A stretch of DNA of 64,000 nucleotides from Cohnella baijiui (GTDB lineage: Bacteria > Bacillota > Bacilli > Paenibacillales > Paenibacillaceae): contig NZ_JAJFOW010000014.1 of assembly GCF_020731285.1 (NCBI RefSeq), forward strand, positions 58,854 through 122,853. The letters are read 5' to 3'. The position numbers were made by a program, and so were the translations under genes. Of this stretch, positions 14,125 to 23,479 are shown in pieces. How positions within the stretch are numbered: position 1 is the stretch's first letter; every line of letters begins with the position of its first letter. The notes under the pieces were generated by a model. The model was not told the origin of the DNA. It did no database searches and worked only from the letters and a program-made list of their open reading frames with translations.

Positions 14125-17100
14125 TCAAATCAACTCGGACTTCGCGAGCAGACGCTGCATCATCGCGGCGACTTCCGCCCGGGTCACCGGCGCTTTGGGC
14201 GCGAGCGACGACGGGCCTCTGCCCGTCACAACGCCGGCCTGCACGCTGTCGGCGATTCCCGCGGTTGCCCAAGCCGATGCGTCCTTCGCGTCCGCGAACG
14301 GCTGCAGCCGCTCTTCGACGCTGATGGGAGACAGCTTCGCCTGGAGACCGGTGAGCTTCATCGCGTTCGCCAGAATCGCCATCGCTTGCTCGCGGGTGAT
14401 GCTGTCGTTCGGACGGAACGAGCCGTCTGCCATGCCGTTGATCAGTCCGTTGGCATGGGCCGCGCTTATCGCGCCGGCATACCAATCCGAAGCGCGCACG
14501 TCGGAGAACGGCGCCGTGCCGGTCTCCGGACGGAGTCCAAGCGCGCGCACGACGATGGCGGCGAACTCGGCGCGCGTGATGTTGCGATCCGGGCTGAAGC
14601 GGCCGTCTCCCGTGCCGTTCAGCACCATGCGCGAACCCATCTCGTTGACGGCGTCCTTCGCCCAATGCGCCGCCATATCCGTGAAGGCGACCGGGTTCCA
14701 GATGACCGCGTACGTGCTGTTGGTCAGGCTGTTGATCGTGGCGTAGTCCCTGCCGTCGATCCGCTCGACCTTCGTCGGGACGTGACGCACGCTGCCGTCC
14801 GGATCGACGATGACGCCCGTCGTGATCTTGGCGGGATCGACCCCGTCCGGGAGAGCGATCGTCCTCTTCACGTAGGCGTGGAAGGACGAGAGATCAAGAA
14901 CCGTATCCTTGTAAATGCCTCGGATCGTAAATTCGACCGGCGGCAGCGCCAAAGAGAACTTGCCGCGGGCCGCCGCGTCCTGCACCGCCTGCATCCGGTC
15001 GGCCGTCGGAGCGGCGATCTCGACTTGGAGCTTGATGTCCTCCAGCGCGACGGATGCGCCAAGCCGCTTCGCCAGCGACTCGATGTCCAGCTGCAGCGCC
15101 GGGATCGTGTACGTGGCGCCCTCGGTCCGGATCTCAAGGATGGCCGCCTTGTCGGCCATCTTCTTGATCATCCGGCCGTTCAGCTCCCCGACAACCACGT
15201 CGGCTTTAGCCCGGACGGGTACGACGACAAGCGCGCCGCTGCCCTCGGCTGCGAGCTTCGCCTCGAGCTTTTGCTCGTCGATCGAGATCGTGAGCACCGA
15301 TTGGCCGTTGCGGGTCGACGTCGCCGCCGTGCCCGCGCTCTCCGACTTGCCGTTCACCAGAATGTCCACCGAGGTGCCTGCCGAATCGGCCGGTTGGGAA
15401 GGACCGGACTGCACGCTCGGACCGCTGGGACCGGAAGGTCCTGTCGGATCGGTCGGATCGGTCGGATCGGTCGGATCGGTCGGGCCGTTATCCGACGGTT
15501 GGATCGACGAATCCGTCAACCGAATTCCGCCGAAACGCACGATGTTGCCGTTTCCGTCTACTTCATACACGCCCACGTAGTCCCCGGCTCGCACGTCGGT
15601 GATATCTTGGCCCGGCACGTAATCCCGAATCAGCGTGCCGCCTGTCGGCAAGGGATCGCCAACGTACGGTCGCCCGATCGGGCTCGTCGAGACGAGCAGG
15701 AAAATCCGATGTCCGTCAGCGACGGTTACCGAAGGAATCTTCGTCGTGCCCGCGGCGCTGCCCGGCACGGCTGCTAGAGCGGGTTCGAAGAGCGGTACGC
15801 GCACTCCGAAGACCTGTAGATACGGATAACCGTCGTTGCGCTGCGGATCGAGCGACCAAGTGCCGCCCAGATCCCAGCCTTGCGAGAGAATCAGCGCGGC
15901 GTCCTTCATCATGTCCGACGAGGCGTTGCGGCCGATCTCTCCGTCTTGCCGGCCAAGACCCGACAAGGTTTCGTCGAAGTACAGCTGGTTGAAGTGCGAG
16001 GCATCGTCCGCCTCTTCGCTCGCATAAGCGAATCCATAGGTGGAAGAAGCGACCCCCGCGAGATGTCCGGCTGCATAGCTATAACTGATCTCATGGCCTT
16101 GATCGAGGGAACCGATATAGCCGCCTACTTTCGTCTCGCCCGTCACGTTAGCTCGGGTATACGTATTGGCATACTTGCCCGATACGGACCAGCCGACGAA
16201 TCCGCCTACCGTGTCTACGCCCGTGACGAGATTGTCCGCGACAAACACGCGATCCATCGAGGCGTCGCTTAGAATTCCCGCCAAACCGCCGACGTTCGTG
16301 GTTCCCGATACATTGCCGGATGCGTATGCGTTCTCGATGTGAACGCCCCATCCGAGCCCGATCATCCCCCCTACGCTATCGGAGCTCGACACCGAACCGG
16401 TGGCATAGCTATTCTTGATGAAACTGATCGCGTTCCCCGTATTCATGTCATAGCCTTCGATGTATCCGACTAATCCGCCGCTTGCCGAGTCCCGCGCCAC
16501 GATCGACGCCGCGGATGAGGAATTTTCGATGGTAACGCCCTTGGAGGCCAGGCCGATTAACCCCCCTACCGTTTTTCTGCCATAGATCGCTCCGGTGACC
16601 TGAACGCCGGAAACGGTCGACTGCTCGGCATAACCTGCCAATGCCCCTACCTGTACTCCAGGGCCTGAAGTGCTTTCCTCGATGCGGACGTCGACGAGAT
16701 CGACGTTACGGACTTCCGCTCCCTGCAAGGTATTAAACAAACCCAGGCCCGCTTTGTCGGAAGCCATGAACAGGTTGCGAATCTGGAAGCCGCGGCCGTC
16801 AAACGTTCCCCGGAAAGGCGCCTCTTCTGCGTTAGAACCGATCGGCTTCCATCCCTCGCCTGTATTGAAGGGAGCGACGTTCAGATCGATATCGCCGACG
16901 AGCACGAAGTGCTTGTCCAGATATTGGCGCACCTTGTTCAGTTGCTCCCCGTTCGCGATCTCGTACGGATGCTCGGCCGAACCGTCGCCGCCCGCGAATT
17001 CCGCCGGCACGATCCGCGGCCAAATCAAGAACGGATACCCTTCATTAGCCGTCGGATTGATCTTCCACACCCCGGTGAAGTCCCAGTCCGCGAACGTGGA

Positions 17101-18933
17101 CTGCTGCTTCATGGCTTCCGTGGTTTGGCCGAGCGAGCCGTCCGATATCGGCCCAGTATACGTATCGATATTAAAGTAGGATTTCACGATCGACCTTGGA
17201 AGGCCCGAACCGATAAGCGGACCTTTATAAATACTCTGCGATGAGGTCGTGTTGACGGATGAGACGACATAGGTTTGCTCAATCGTAGACCCGTTGCCAT
17301 AGCCGACGAGTCCGCCCGCTTTGTCGTCTGCTGTTACCTGTCCCCGGAAGTAGGCGTTCCGGATGACGGTCGCTTCGGACATGCCGACCAGCCCTCCGGC
17401 TGTGCCGAGCTCCCCCGAAGCCTTAACTTGTCCTTCCGCGGAGACGCGCTGAAGATCGGCCCCCACCGTGCGCCCGACCAGCCCGCCGACGCTGTAGTCC
17501 CCTTTGACGTCGACGTTGGCCAGGTTCAAATTGCGAATCTTGCCTAACGGGCGGATAAATCCGAACAATCCGACCTCCGGTTCGTTGCGATTGATGGACA
17601 AATTGGAAATCGTATGGCCGTCCCCGTCGAAGACGCCGGCGAAATTGCGGAAGTTGTCGTAGATGCCGATCGGCTTCCAGCCTTTCCCCCGGTTGTATCC
17701 GGCATGGCCTCTGGACAGATACGGTTGCAGATCGATATCCGCGTCAAGCTTGAAATAGCCGCTCAAATAATTGTTCACGTTCTGCAACTGCTCCGGCGTG
17801 GAGATGAGATACGGATCTTCCTCCGCCCCGACTCCGCCGGAGAACGGCGCGACGGATGGGGCTTGCGCCGCCAAGAATGTCGTGATCGCGAACGTCCCGC
17901 TTACCGAATCGAACGTATTGAACAGTTCTTTCGTGATTTCGTTCGTAGCGGTGTCGATGACGAACGTTTTCCCCCGGTTCGGCGTAGGCGCATATACGAA
18001 TTTGCCGTCCGGGGAAATGGCCATCGCTCTCGTCTGGCAGCCGCTCGAAGGGCAATTATCGAACGGGATCGTAGCTATTTCTTCTCGGGTTTGCGTGTCG
18101 ATCACCGAGATGGAATTGCCAGTGCCGTTGGACACGTAGAGGAATTTGCCGTTCGGCGTAATTTCCGAAGACTCCGGTCCACGACCGACCGGAATCGGCT
18201 CATCGAATTGGCCGTTACGCAGGTCGAGCACCCTGACCTGATTCTCTGGTTTGTCCGCCATGTAGAGGTAAGTCCCGTTCGGATCGACGGAAGCGTTGGT
18301 CGTATAGAAGACGCCGACTGGGATCGACTGGACATTGCTCCCCGTGGCCGCTTCGAATATCTCGATGCTGGCTGGTTGAGGAACTCCCTGCAAAATGATG
18401 CTGCTGCAAACGACGTACAGATGAGGGCCCACAACGACGAGCGCAGTTGGCGTCGATGGCACTTGAAGCGTACGGACGACGGACAGCTTCTCCGTATCGA
18501 TGACAGAAACCGTTTGGTCCGTTTCATTGGCCACGAACGCCCGGCTGCCGTCCGGCGTGAAGGTGATGCTCCCCGGGTAGCGCCCAACTGGAATCGTCGC
18601 GACGACCTCATCCGTCGCCGGATTGACGACGTAGACCGCGCCCGACTCATCCGAGCGTCTGGCGGAGATAAGGACTTGTTTGCCGTTCGGGTTCACCCCG
18701 GCGTTTACGGGAGAGCCGTCGATTTGAATTTTGTCGGCTTCGATCCCCCCCGTCTCCATATCGACCACGTGGATTTTTTCGTTGGTGCCGGGCAAGTAAG
18801 CTTTGTAATAGGAATCCGGGTAGGCGGGCGTATCCGGCGCGGCTCCCGCTGGCAGAGGCGGCAGCAGCGTCAGCAGCAATGCGACGAGCGCGAACAAGCT
18901 GACTCCCCTTTTCATCAACTTTCCTTGGAACAT
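14125..18933 (-). CDS. Giant SLH-anchored surface protein with YVTN propeller and GLUG repeats
   Basis: About 1602 aa from the ATG at 18933 (GGGGGAG 5 nt upstream; longer in-frame starts lack a ribosome site). Signal peptide to about residue 32 (cleavage near AGA-AP). Residues ~45-370 are YVTN-type beta-propeller repeats (PDGSRAFVANETDQTVSVID, PNGKFLYVSNGTGNSISVID). Residues ~385-1060 hold repeated YLI-x-TPEQL / IDL modules and GLUG motifs (VGGLVGR, GGLVGMSEAT, VGGYIGS), a right-handed helix fold common in adhesins. A PTD/PSG-rich linker (~1145-1175) leads to a domain near 1180-1420 and three C-terminal SLH domains (TDMAAHWAKDAVNEM, FSDVRASDWYAGAI, PFADAKDASAWATAGI) that bind pyruvylated cell-wall polymer. 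Likely a wall-bound adhesin or glycan-binding protein. Confidence 0.9.
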   Translation of the reverse strand: MFQGKLMKRGVSLFALVALLLTLLPPLPAGAAPDTPAYPDSYYKAYLPGTNEKIHVVDMETGGIEADKIQIDGSPVNAGVNPNGKQVLISARRSDESGAVYVVNPATDEVVATIPVGRYPGSITFTPDGSRAFVANETDQTVSVIDTEKLSVVRTLQVPSTPTALVVVGPHLYVVCSSIILQGVPQPASIEIFEAATGSNVQSIPVGVFYTTNASVDPNGTYLYMADKPENQVRVLDLRNGQFDEPIPVGRGPESSEITPNGKFLYVSNGTGNSISVIDTQTREEIATIPFDNCPSSGCQTRAMAISPDGKFVYAPTPNRGKTFVIDTATNEITKELFNTFDSVSGTFAITTFLAAQAPSVAPFSGGVGAEEDPYLISTPEQLQNVNNYLSGYFKLDADIDLQPYLSRGHAGYNRGKGWKPIGIYDNFRNFAGVFDGDGHTISNLSINRNEPEVGLFGFIRPLGKIRNLNLANVDVKGDYSVGGLVGRTVGADLQRVSAEGQVKASGELGTAGGLVGMSEATVIRNAYFRGQVTADDKAGGLVGYGNGSTIEQTYVVSSVNTTSSQSIYKGPLIGSGLPRSIVKSYFNIDTYTGPISDGSLGQTTEAMKQQSTFADWDFTGVWKINPTANEGYPFLIWPRIVPAEFAGGDGSAEHPYEIANGEQLNKVRQYLDKHFVLVGDIDLNVAPFNTGEGWKPIGSNAEEAPFRGTFDGRGFQIRNLFMASDKAGLGLFNTLQGAEVRNVDLVDVRIEESTSGPGVQVGALAGYAEQSTVSGVQVTGAIYGRKTVGGLIGLASKGVTIENSSSAASIVARDSASGGLVGYIEGYDMNTGNAISFIKNSYATGSVSSSDSVGGMIGLGWGVHIENAYASGNVSGTTNVGGLAGILSDASMDRVFVADNLVTGVDTVGGFVGWSVSGKYANTYTRANVTGETKVGGYIGSLDQGHEISYSYAAGHLAGVASSTYGFAYASEEADDASHFNQLYFDETLSGLGRQDGEIGRNASSDMMKDAALILSQGWDLGGTWSLDPQRNDGYPYLQVFGVRVPLFEPALAAVPGSAAGTTKIPSVTVADGHRIFLLVSTSPIGRPYVGDPLPTGGTLIRDYVPGQDITDVRAGDYVGVYEVDGNGNIVRFGGIRLTDSSIQPSDNGPTDPTDPTDPTDPTGPSGPSGPSVQSGPSQPADSAGTSVDILVNGKSESAGTAATSTRNGQSVLTISIDEQKLEAKLAAEGSGALVVVPVRAKADVVVGELNGRMIKKMADKAAILEIRTEGATYTIPALQLDIESLAKRLGASVALEDIKLQVEIAAPTADRMQAVQDAAARGKFSLALPPVEFTIRGIYKDTVLDLSSFHAYVKRTIALPDGVDPAKITTGVIVDPDGSVRHVPTKVERIDGRDYATINSLTNSTYAVIWNPVAFTDMAAHWAKDAVNEMGSRMVLNGTGDGRFSPDRNITRAEFAAIVVRALGLRPETGTAPFSDVRASDWYAGAISAAHANGLINGMADGSFRPNDSITREQAMAILANAMKLTGLQAKLSPISVEERLQPFADAKDASAWATAGIADSVQAGVVTGRGPSSLAPKAPVTRAEVAAMMQRLLAKSELI
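15444..15479 (-). repeat. Four perfect copies of a 9-bp repeat
   Basis: TCGGATCGG occurs four times head to tail and encodes the Pro-Thr-Asp linker before the C-terminal part of the SLH protein. In-frame copy-number change by slippage would alter linker length without shifting the frame. Confidence 0.9.
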
Positions 18934-19078
18934 GGTGTCTCCCCCTGTAGGAATAAGAATCTTCATTGGCGAAAGTCCGTCCGCGATGGCGAAAAAAAGA
19001 CGAACTCCGACAAAGGTCGACTCCATCATACAAAACCGCTCTAAACAAACGATAAACAAGCCCTGCAGCCCCGAACGT

Positions 19079-19116
19079 CAAAAAGCCTCGAATCGTCCAA
19101 GACGATTCAAGGCTTT
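19079..19116 (-). terminator. Terminator after the REC-BTAD regulator gene
   Basis: A 16-bp stem AAAGCCTCGAATCGTC / GACGATTCAAGGCTTT (one mismatch, CAA loop) followed on the minus strand by a short T run into 19079. It isolates the regulator-kinase operon from the SLH gene. Confidence 0.8.
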
Positions 19117-19137
19117 GAGGGTTCTCTGTCCCGCCGA

Positions 19138-20253
19138 TTAGGACGGCTCGATCGCGCGGCGGAGGAGGTCCAAGAGCGCGGGATCCGGACCGGTGCCGAG
19201 CTCGCGGCGCATGACCGTCTCGAGCTCCCGATATTGACGCAGCGCCTCGTGGTTTCGGCCCATCGCGAGATACAGCCGGACGACCTCCTGATGAATATCC
19301 TCTCGGATGGGGTCCGCCTTCAGCATTTCTTCGTAATAGCGCAGCGCTTGCGGAAGCTCGCCATGCCGCTTCTCATATCTGGCCGCGCGCTCCAGCAGCT
19401 CGAGACGATCCCGCTCAAGTCTGCGAGCGAGCTCGGCAGCCCACTCGTATGGCCTTCCGTTCAACAGCTCACCCGTATACAGCGACTCTGCCTGCCGGTA
19501 CGACGCCGGGTCGTGCCTCGAGCTGAGCCGGATTTGCTGGGACAGCTGCTGAAATTCATACAGGTCGCAAAAAACGAGGTCCTTGTCGATGCGCACTTCG
19601 TTTCGGTCGGACTGGATGCAGGCGGAGGCATTGGCGCCCCCGAGCGCTTTCCGAATGTAATAGAGGTTGGTATTCAAATTGTTGAGCGCCCTGTCGGGAT
19701 GCAGATCCGGCCACAGCGCGTCTACGATCTCCTCCCGGCTCGCCGCGCCGCAGCAGACGAGGTAGGCGAACAGCTCCTCCGTCTTCGGACTCCGCAGTTT
19801 GACCGTCTCGCGGCTGTTGTCCGGCAGCCACAGCCCGATCTGAAGCCCCCCGAACAACCGGATCTCCAGCGCTTTTTCGACGGCCGGAATGCGGGGGCGC
19901 CCGCGCAGCCGGCTCAGCGTCTTGCCCAGCCGCTCGGCGGTCACCGGCTTCAGCAGGTAGTCCACCGCGCTCCGTTCAAAGGCCGCCACCGCGTATTCGT
20001 CATAGCCGGTGACAAAGACCGTCCCGATCCCCGCGTTCAAATCCGACAGCAGGTCCGACAGCCGCATCCCATCGATCTTCGGCATCGAGATGTCCAAAAA
20101 CGCCACGTCGACCGGATGTTTGCCGGCGTAGCGATAGGCTTCCGCGGGGTCTTGAAACGTCCCGCACACCTCGACCTCCCGGCTTTCGGCCAGGATGCGG
20201 CTTAACCGCATCATCGACAGCTCTTCGTCGTCCACGATCATCGCGCGAATCAT
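19138..20253 (-). CDS. Response regulator with SARP-like winged helix and BTAD domain
   Basis: A 371-aa protein starting at the ATG at 20253 (GGAGGC 6 nt upstream). Receiver at residues 1-118 with acidic DDE, phospho-acceptor Asp54 (FLDISMPKIDG) and LKPVTAERL. Residues ~130-215 form an OmpR-like winged helix (RLFGGLQIGL, LRSPKTEELFAYLVC, WPDLHPDRALNNLNTNLYYI), and ~225-365 a TPR-like bacterial transcriptional activation domain (ELLNGRPYEWAAELARRLE, IREDIHQEVVRLYLAMGRNH). The start overlaps the kinase stop by 4 nt. It is the output of the hybrid kinase; nearby targets could include the SLH gene, from which it is separated by a terminator. Confidence 0.93.
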   Translation of the reverse strand: MIRAMIVDDEELSMMRLSRILAESREVEVCGTFQDPAEAYRYAGKHPVDVAFLDISMPKIDGMRLSDLLSDLNAGIGTVFVTGYDEYAVAAFERSAVDYLLKPVTAERLGKTLSRLRGRPRIPAVEKALEIRLFGGLQIGLWLPDNSRETVKLRSPKTEELFAYLVCCGAASREEIVDALWPDLHPDRALNNLNTNLYYIRKALGGANASACIQSDRNEVRIDKDLVFCDLYEFQQLSQQIRLSSRHDPASYRQAESLYTGELLNGRPYEWAAELARRLERDRLELLERAARYEKRHGELPQALRYYEEMLKADPIREDIHQEVVRLYLAMGRNHEALRQYRELETVMRRELGTGPDPALLDLLRRAIEPS

Positions 20254-23200
20254 GCGCCTGCCTCCTCTCCGGTTCCGTGCTGTGCGGGAAGATCGAACGA
20301 GACGCGCGTCCCCGCGCCTTCCCGACTCTCGATGCGGAGCTCCGCGCCGTACAGGAGCCGGATGCGCTGTCCGATATTCCACAGCCCGACCCCGTTTTTG
20401 TCCGCATCCGCGCGCAGCACTTCCGCCACCTTTCGTTCGCTCATGCCGCAGCCGTCGTCCTCGATGGCCATGTGAAGTCCCGCTTCCGATTCGAGAACGC
20501 GGACGACGACTTTGCCCCCTTGGGGTCTGGACATGACGCCGTGCCGGATCGCGTTCTCGACCAGCGGCTGCAGGATGAGCGGAGGAATGAGGACCGAAGG
20601 ATCGGCATCCAAATCGTAGGTCACCTGCAATCGCGAGCCGAATCGGGCTTGCTCGATCTGCACGTACGCCCGGACGAGCTCCAGCTCGTTCGCCAAGGTC
20701 GTCAGCGAGTCGAGCTGCTTGAAGTCGAAGCTGCTGCGCAAGTACCGCGACAGCTCCAGCGTCAGCATCTCCGCCTGCCGCGGTTCCACGACGCACAGTT
20801 CGGCGATGGCGTTCAGGGCGTTGTACAGAAAGTGCGGTTTGATCTGCGAGCGCAAGAAGGCGATCTCCGCCTGCTTGACGTCCTTTGCCGAAGCCCTCAG
20901 TTTGGTCAGGCTGCGGACGCGAGCCACAAGCTCCTCCGCTTCGAACGGCTTGCCGACGATATCGTTCGCCCCGTTCTCCATCGACAGCCGCACATCCGTC
21001 CCCCGGTCCTTCGCGGTCAGCATCAGCACCGGCAGCTCAAGGGGCGAAAACCGCTCCCGCATCCGCTTCAACACCTCGTAGCCCGACAGATCCGGCATCA
21101 TGATATCCAGGATGACCAGCGCGAAATTCGTCGGGCCGGCCAACTCCTCCAAGGCCAGACGCCCGCGATGGACCACGACGACGGAATACCCTTCCAGGCT
21201 GAGCAGATTGATCATCGACTGCAGGTTGGCGAAGTCGTCGTCCACCACGAGGATCGTCTCGCCGATCGGCCCCCGGATCCGGATCGGGTATTCCGCATGC
21301 GCGAGCGGTGTTGCGCCAAGCATAGGCTCGATCGCCGCCGCCATCTCCGCGGGTGCGCCCACGGCAGGCGTCTCCGACAGCGGCAGCGTGAACGCGAAGA
21401 TCGCCCCCTCGCCGAGGACGGACTGCACGCGGATCTCCCCTCCGTGCAGCTCCACCAGCTTGCGGGTGATGCTAAGGCCGAGGCCGGTCCCTCCGGCGTG
21501 CTTCGTATCCGCGACGTCCGCCTGCTCGTAGGCGAGGAAGATCCGTTCGTGCATTTGCGGCGCGATGCCGATGCCCGTATCCGCCACCCTGATTTCTGCG
21601 CGATCGCGGCCGGCCTGGGCGGTGACGCGAACCGATCCGCGGTCCGTGAACTTGATCGCGTTGCCGATCAGGTTGTGGAGAATCTGCATCAGCCGGTTGC
21701 CGTCGGCCCAGACGGGCGGAAAGCCTTCCGGGATGTCGTTCTCGATCGCGACCGGCTTGCCCCCGAGCAGAAACTGATGAATGCGGACGACGGCGTCGAC
21801 CGCCGCCTTCAGATCGACGGGATTCCGATAAAGCGCGATATCGCCGTGCTTCATCTTCGAATAGTCGAGCAGTTCGTTCACCAGATGGGTCAGCTTGCGC
21901 CCGCTTCCCATCACGATGGACAGATTTTGCGCCTGCGCTTCGCTCAGCGGGCCGCCGATGCCCCGCAGTAAGGTGTCCGTGATGCTCACGATCGCGTTCA
22001 GCGGCGTCTTCAGCTCATGCGACGTATTGGACAAAAAGTCGTCCTTGACCTTGTCCAGCCGGACCAGTTGGTCCTTCATCTTTTCGATCGTATGATAAGA
22101 CTCGAAAAATCGCAGGACGACCAGGAAGATCAGGATGACGTTAAACAAGACGAGATAGACTTGGCCTGGCCAAAAGCTGCGCTTGAGGGAAAACGCGAAC
22201 AGAATAACGTCCAGCGAATACAGGTTGATGCACAGAATGGCCGTATACAGCAGCAAAGACAGCGTACGGCCGCTCCCCGCGCCCGTCACGTAGAGCCAGG
22301 CGATCCGGAGCAGCAGCCAGAGCATCATCAGTTCGTAGACCACGATCACGTAGCTCTGGATCGGGACGTATACGCGGATCGGCAGCACCGCCGCCATCGC
22401 CATGAAGACGGCGAGCACGAAACCCGCGGCTTGCGCGAGCTTGAGAGAAACGACGTTCTGCTGCAGCCGGTAGGTGACGACCGTCAGGATGATGAAGCAG
22501 GCGATCGAGCTGATGTCCTTGATCCGGTAGATCGTCTCGTAAGGTACGTCCTTCAGGAAAAGAAGGAGAGGGCGCTCTCCGGTCAAGCCGTTGTATACCG
22601 CGTACAGGAGGCAGATGACGGCAAACGCCAAGTAGGAGACATCCTTGTTGCGATAGACCGACGTCGCGATAAAGCAGAAGAAATAGATCAGCGCGAGCGT
22701 GCAAAGGATCGCGAGAATCGTGTACTCGCGCGCAACGCCCTGCTGCTGGCCGCCGGTCATCGGCGCCTGCTCGCCGAAAACGAGGGAGACGGGAATGCCG
22801 CCGTTCATATAATTGAAGTTGGAAACCTGGACGATAATCTCGACCGAGGAGCCGTCCGCCGCAAAAGTGCCGAACTGGGAGGTGTTGCCCATGCGGTATC
22901 CCGAGGCGTTTAAGGACGTTTGTCCGTCCGCAAAAAGCGGCTTCCCGTTCACGAAAACCGCGCTGGCGAACCGGATGTTCGTTTTTTTCAGGGCGTAGAC
23001 GCCTGTGTGGGGAAGATTCGTCAACGTGAGGCGATAGGTGGCGCTGCCGTATGCCGGCAGGACGAGGCCGTCCGCGCGCTTGCCCTTCCACACCGACGGC
23101 ACCTTCATCCAGGTCGGCCCGAACGGCCGGGCATCGTCCGCCAATGCGAAATCTTCGGGACCGAGCAGCCGGTTCCAATAAAACGCCCATTCCCCGTCCA

Positions 23201-23366
23201 GCGGGATGCGCTTGTCCCGCTCGGGATGCCAAGCGGACAGATCCAGCACGCCATGGCGGGCCAGGAGCTCAGGTTGGTTAGGGGAGCGATCGCCGAGATA
23301 GGAGATGGGGATGAGCGAGAACGCGACCAAGCCGATGAGGAGGATGACGACAAACCTTTTGAGCAC
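20250..23366 (-). CDS. Hybrid sensor kinase: 7TMR-DISM, HisKA, REC and a second LytS-like transmitter
   Basis: A 1038-aa membrane kinase. N-terminal helix, then an extracellular jelly-roll DISM sensor (~40-205; residues 57-63, DGEWAFY, typical of carbohydrate-binding DISMED2) and seven helices (~213-420). A HisKA domain follows with SHELKTP (His450) and HATPase (GNAIKFTDRG, DTGIGIA, GGTGLGLSI), then an internal receiver with Asp754 (ILDIMMPDLSG), and finally a second transmitter of the His_kinase/LytS class with His845 (QIKPHFLYNALNAI) and its own ATPase (LVENAIRHG, DDGCGM). Two complete kinase modules in one chain flanking a receiver suggests an intramolecular relay or two outputs. The 4-nt overlap makes the SARP-like regulator its partner. 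Confidence 0.93.
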   Translation of the reverse strand: MLKRFVVILLIGLVAFSLIPISYLGDRSPNQPELLARHGVLDLSAWHPERDKRIPLDGEWAFYWNRLLGPEDFALADDARPFGPTWMKVPSVWKGKRADGLVLPAYGSATYRLTLTNLPHTGVYALKKTNIRFASAVFVNGKPLFADGQTSLNASGYRMGNTSQFGTFAADGSSVEIIVQVSNFNYMNGGIPVSLVFGEQAPMTGGQQQGVAREYTILAILCTLALIYFFCFIATSVYRNKDVSYLAFAVICLLYAVYNGLTGERPLLLFLKDVPYETIYRIKDISSIACFIILTVVTYRLQQNVVSLKLAQAAGFVLAVFMAMAAVLPIRVYVPIQSYVIVVYELMMLWLLLRIAWLYVTGAGSGRTLSLLLYTAILCINLYSLDVILFAFSLKRSFWPGQVYLVLFNVILIFLVVLRFFESYHTIEKMKDQLVRLDKVKDDFLSNTSHELKTPLNAIVSITDTLLRGIGGPLSEAQAQNLSIVMGSGRKLTHLVNELLDYSKMKHGDIALYRNPVDLKAAVDAVVRIHQFLLGGKPVAIENDIPEGFPPVWADGNRLMQILHNLIGNAIKFTDRGSVRVTAQAGRDRAEIRVADTGIGIAPQMHERIFLAYEQADVADTKHAGGTGLGLSITRKLVELHGGEIRVQSVLGEGAIFAFTLPLSETPAVGAPAEMAAAIEPMLGATPLAHAEYPIRIRGPIGETILVVDDDFANLQSMINLLSLEGYSVVVVHRGRLALEELAGPTNFALVILDIMMPDLSGYEVLKRMRERFSPLELPVLMLTAKDRGTDVRLSMENGANDIVGKPFEAEELVARVRSLTKLRASAKDVKQAEIAFLRSQIKPHFLYNALNAIAELCVVEPRQAEMLTLELSRYLRSSFDFKQLDSLTTLANELELVRAYVQIEQARFGSRLQVTYDLDADPSVLIPPLILQPLVENAIRHGVMSRPQGGKVVVRVLESEAGLHMAIEDDGCGMSERKVAEVLRADADKNGVGLWNIGQRIRLLYGAELRIESREGAGTRVSFDLPAQHGTGEEAGA

Positions 23367-23479
23367 GGGACTTGCTCCTTTGGGCGAATAAGCGACGCGG
23401 GGGCTTGACGACGAGCCCTGCGTGCGCGCGTTCTCTAACTATAACCCAGGATCAGGAAGATCGCATCTGTTTTTGCGCT

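Noticed and set aside
17614..19044. A 476-codon plus-strand open frame opposite the SLH gene start
   Set aside because: Antisense shadow of propeller repeats, Arg/Asp-rich, no signature.
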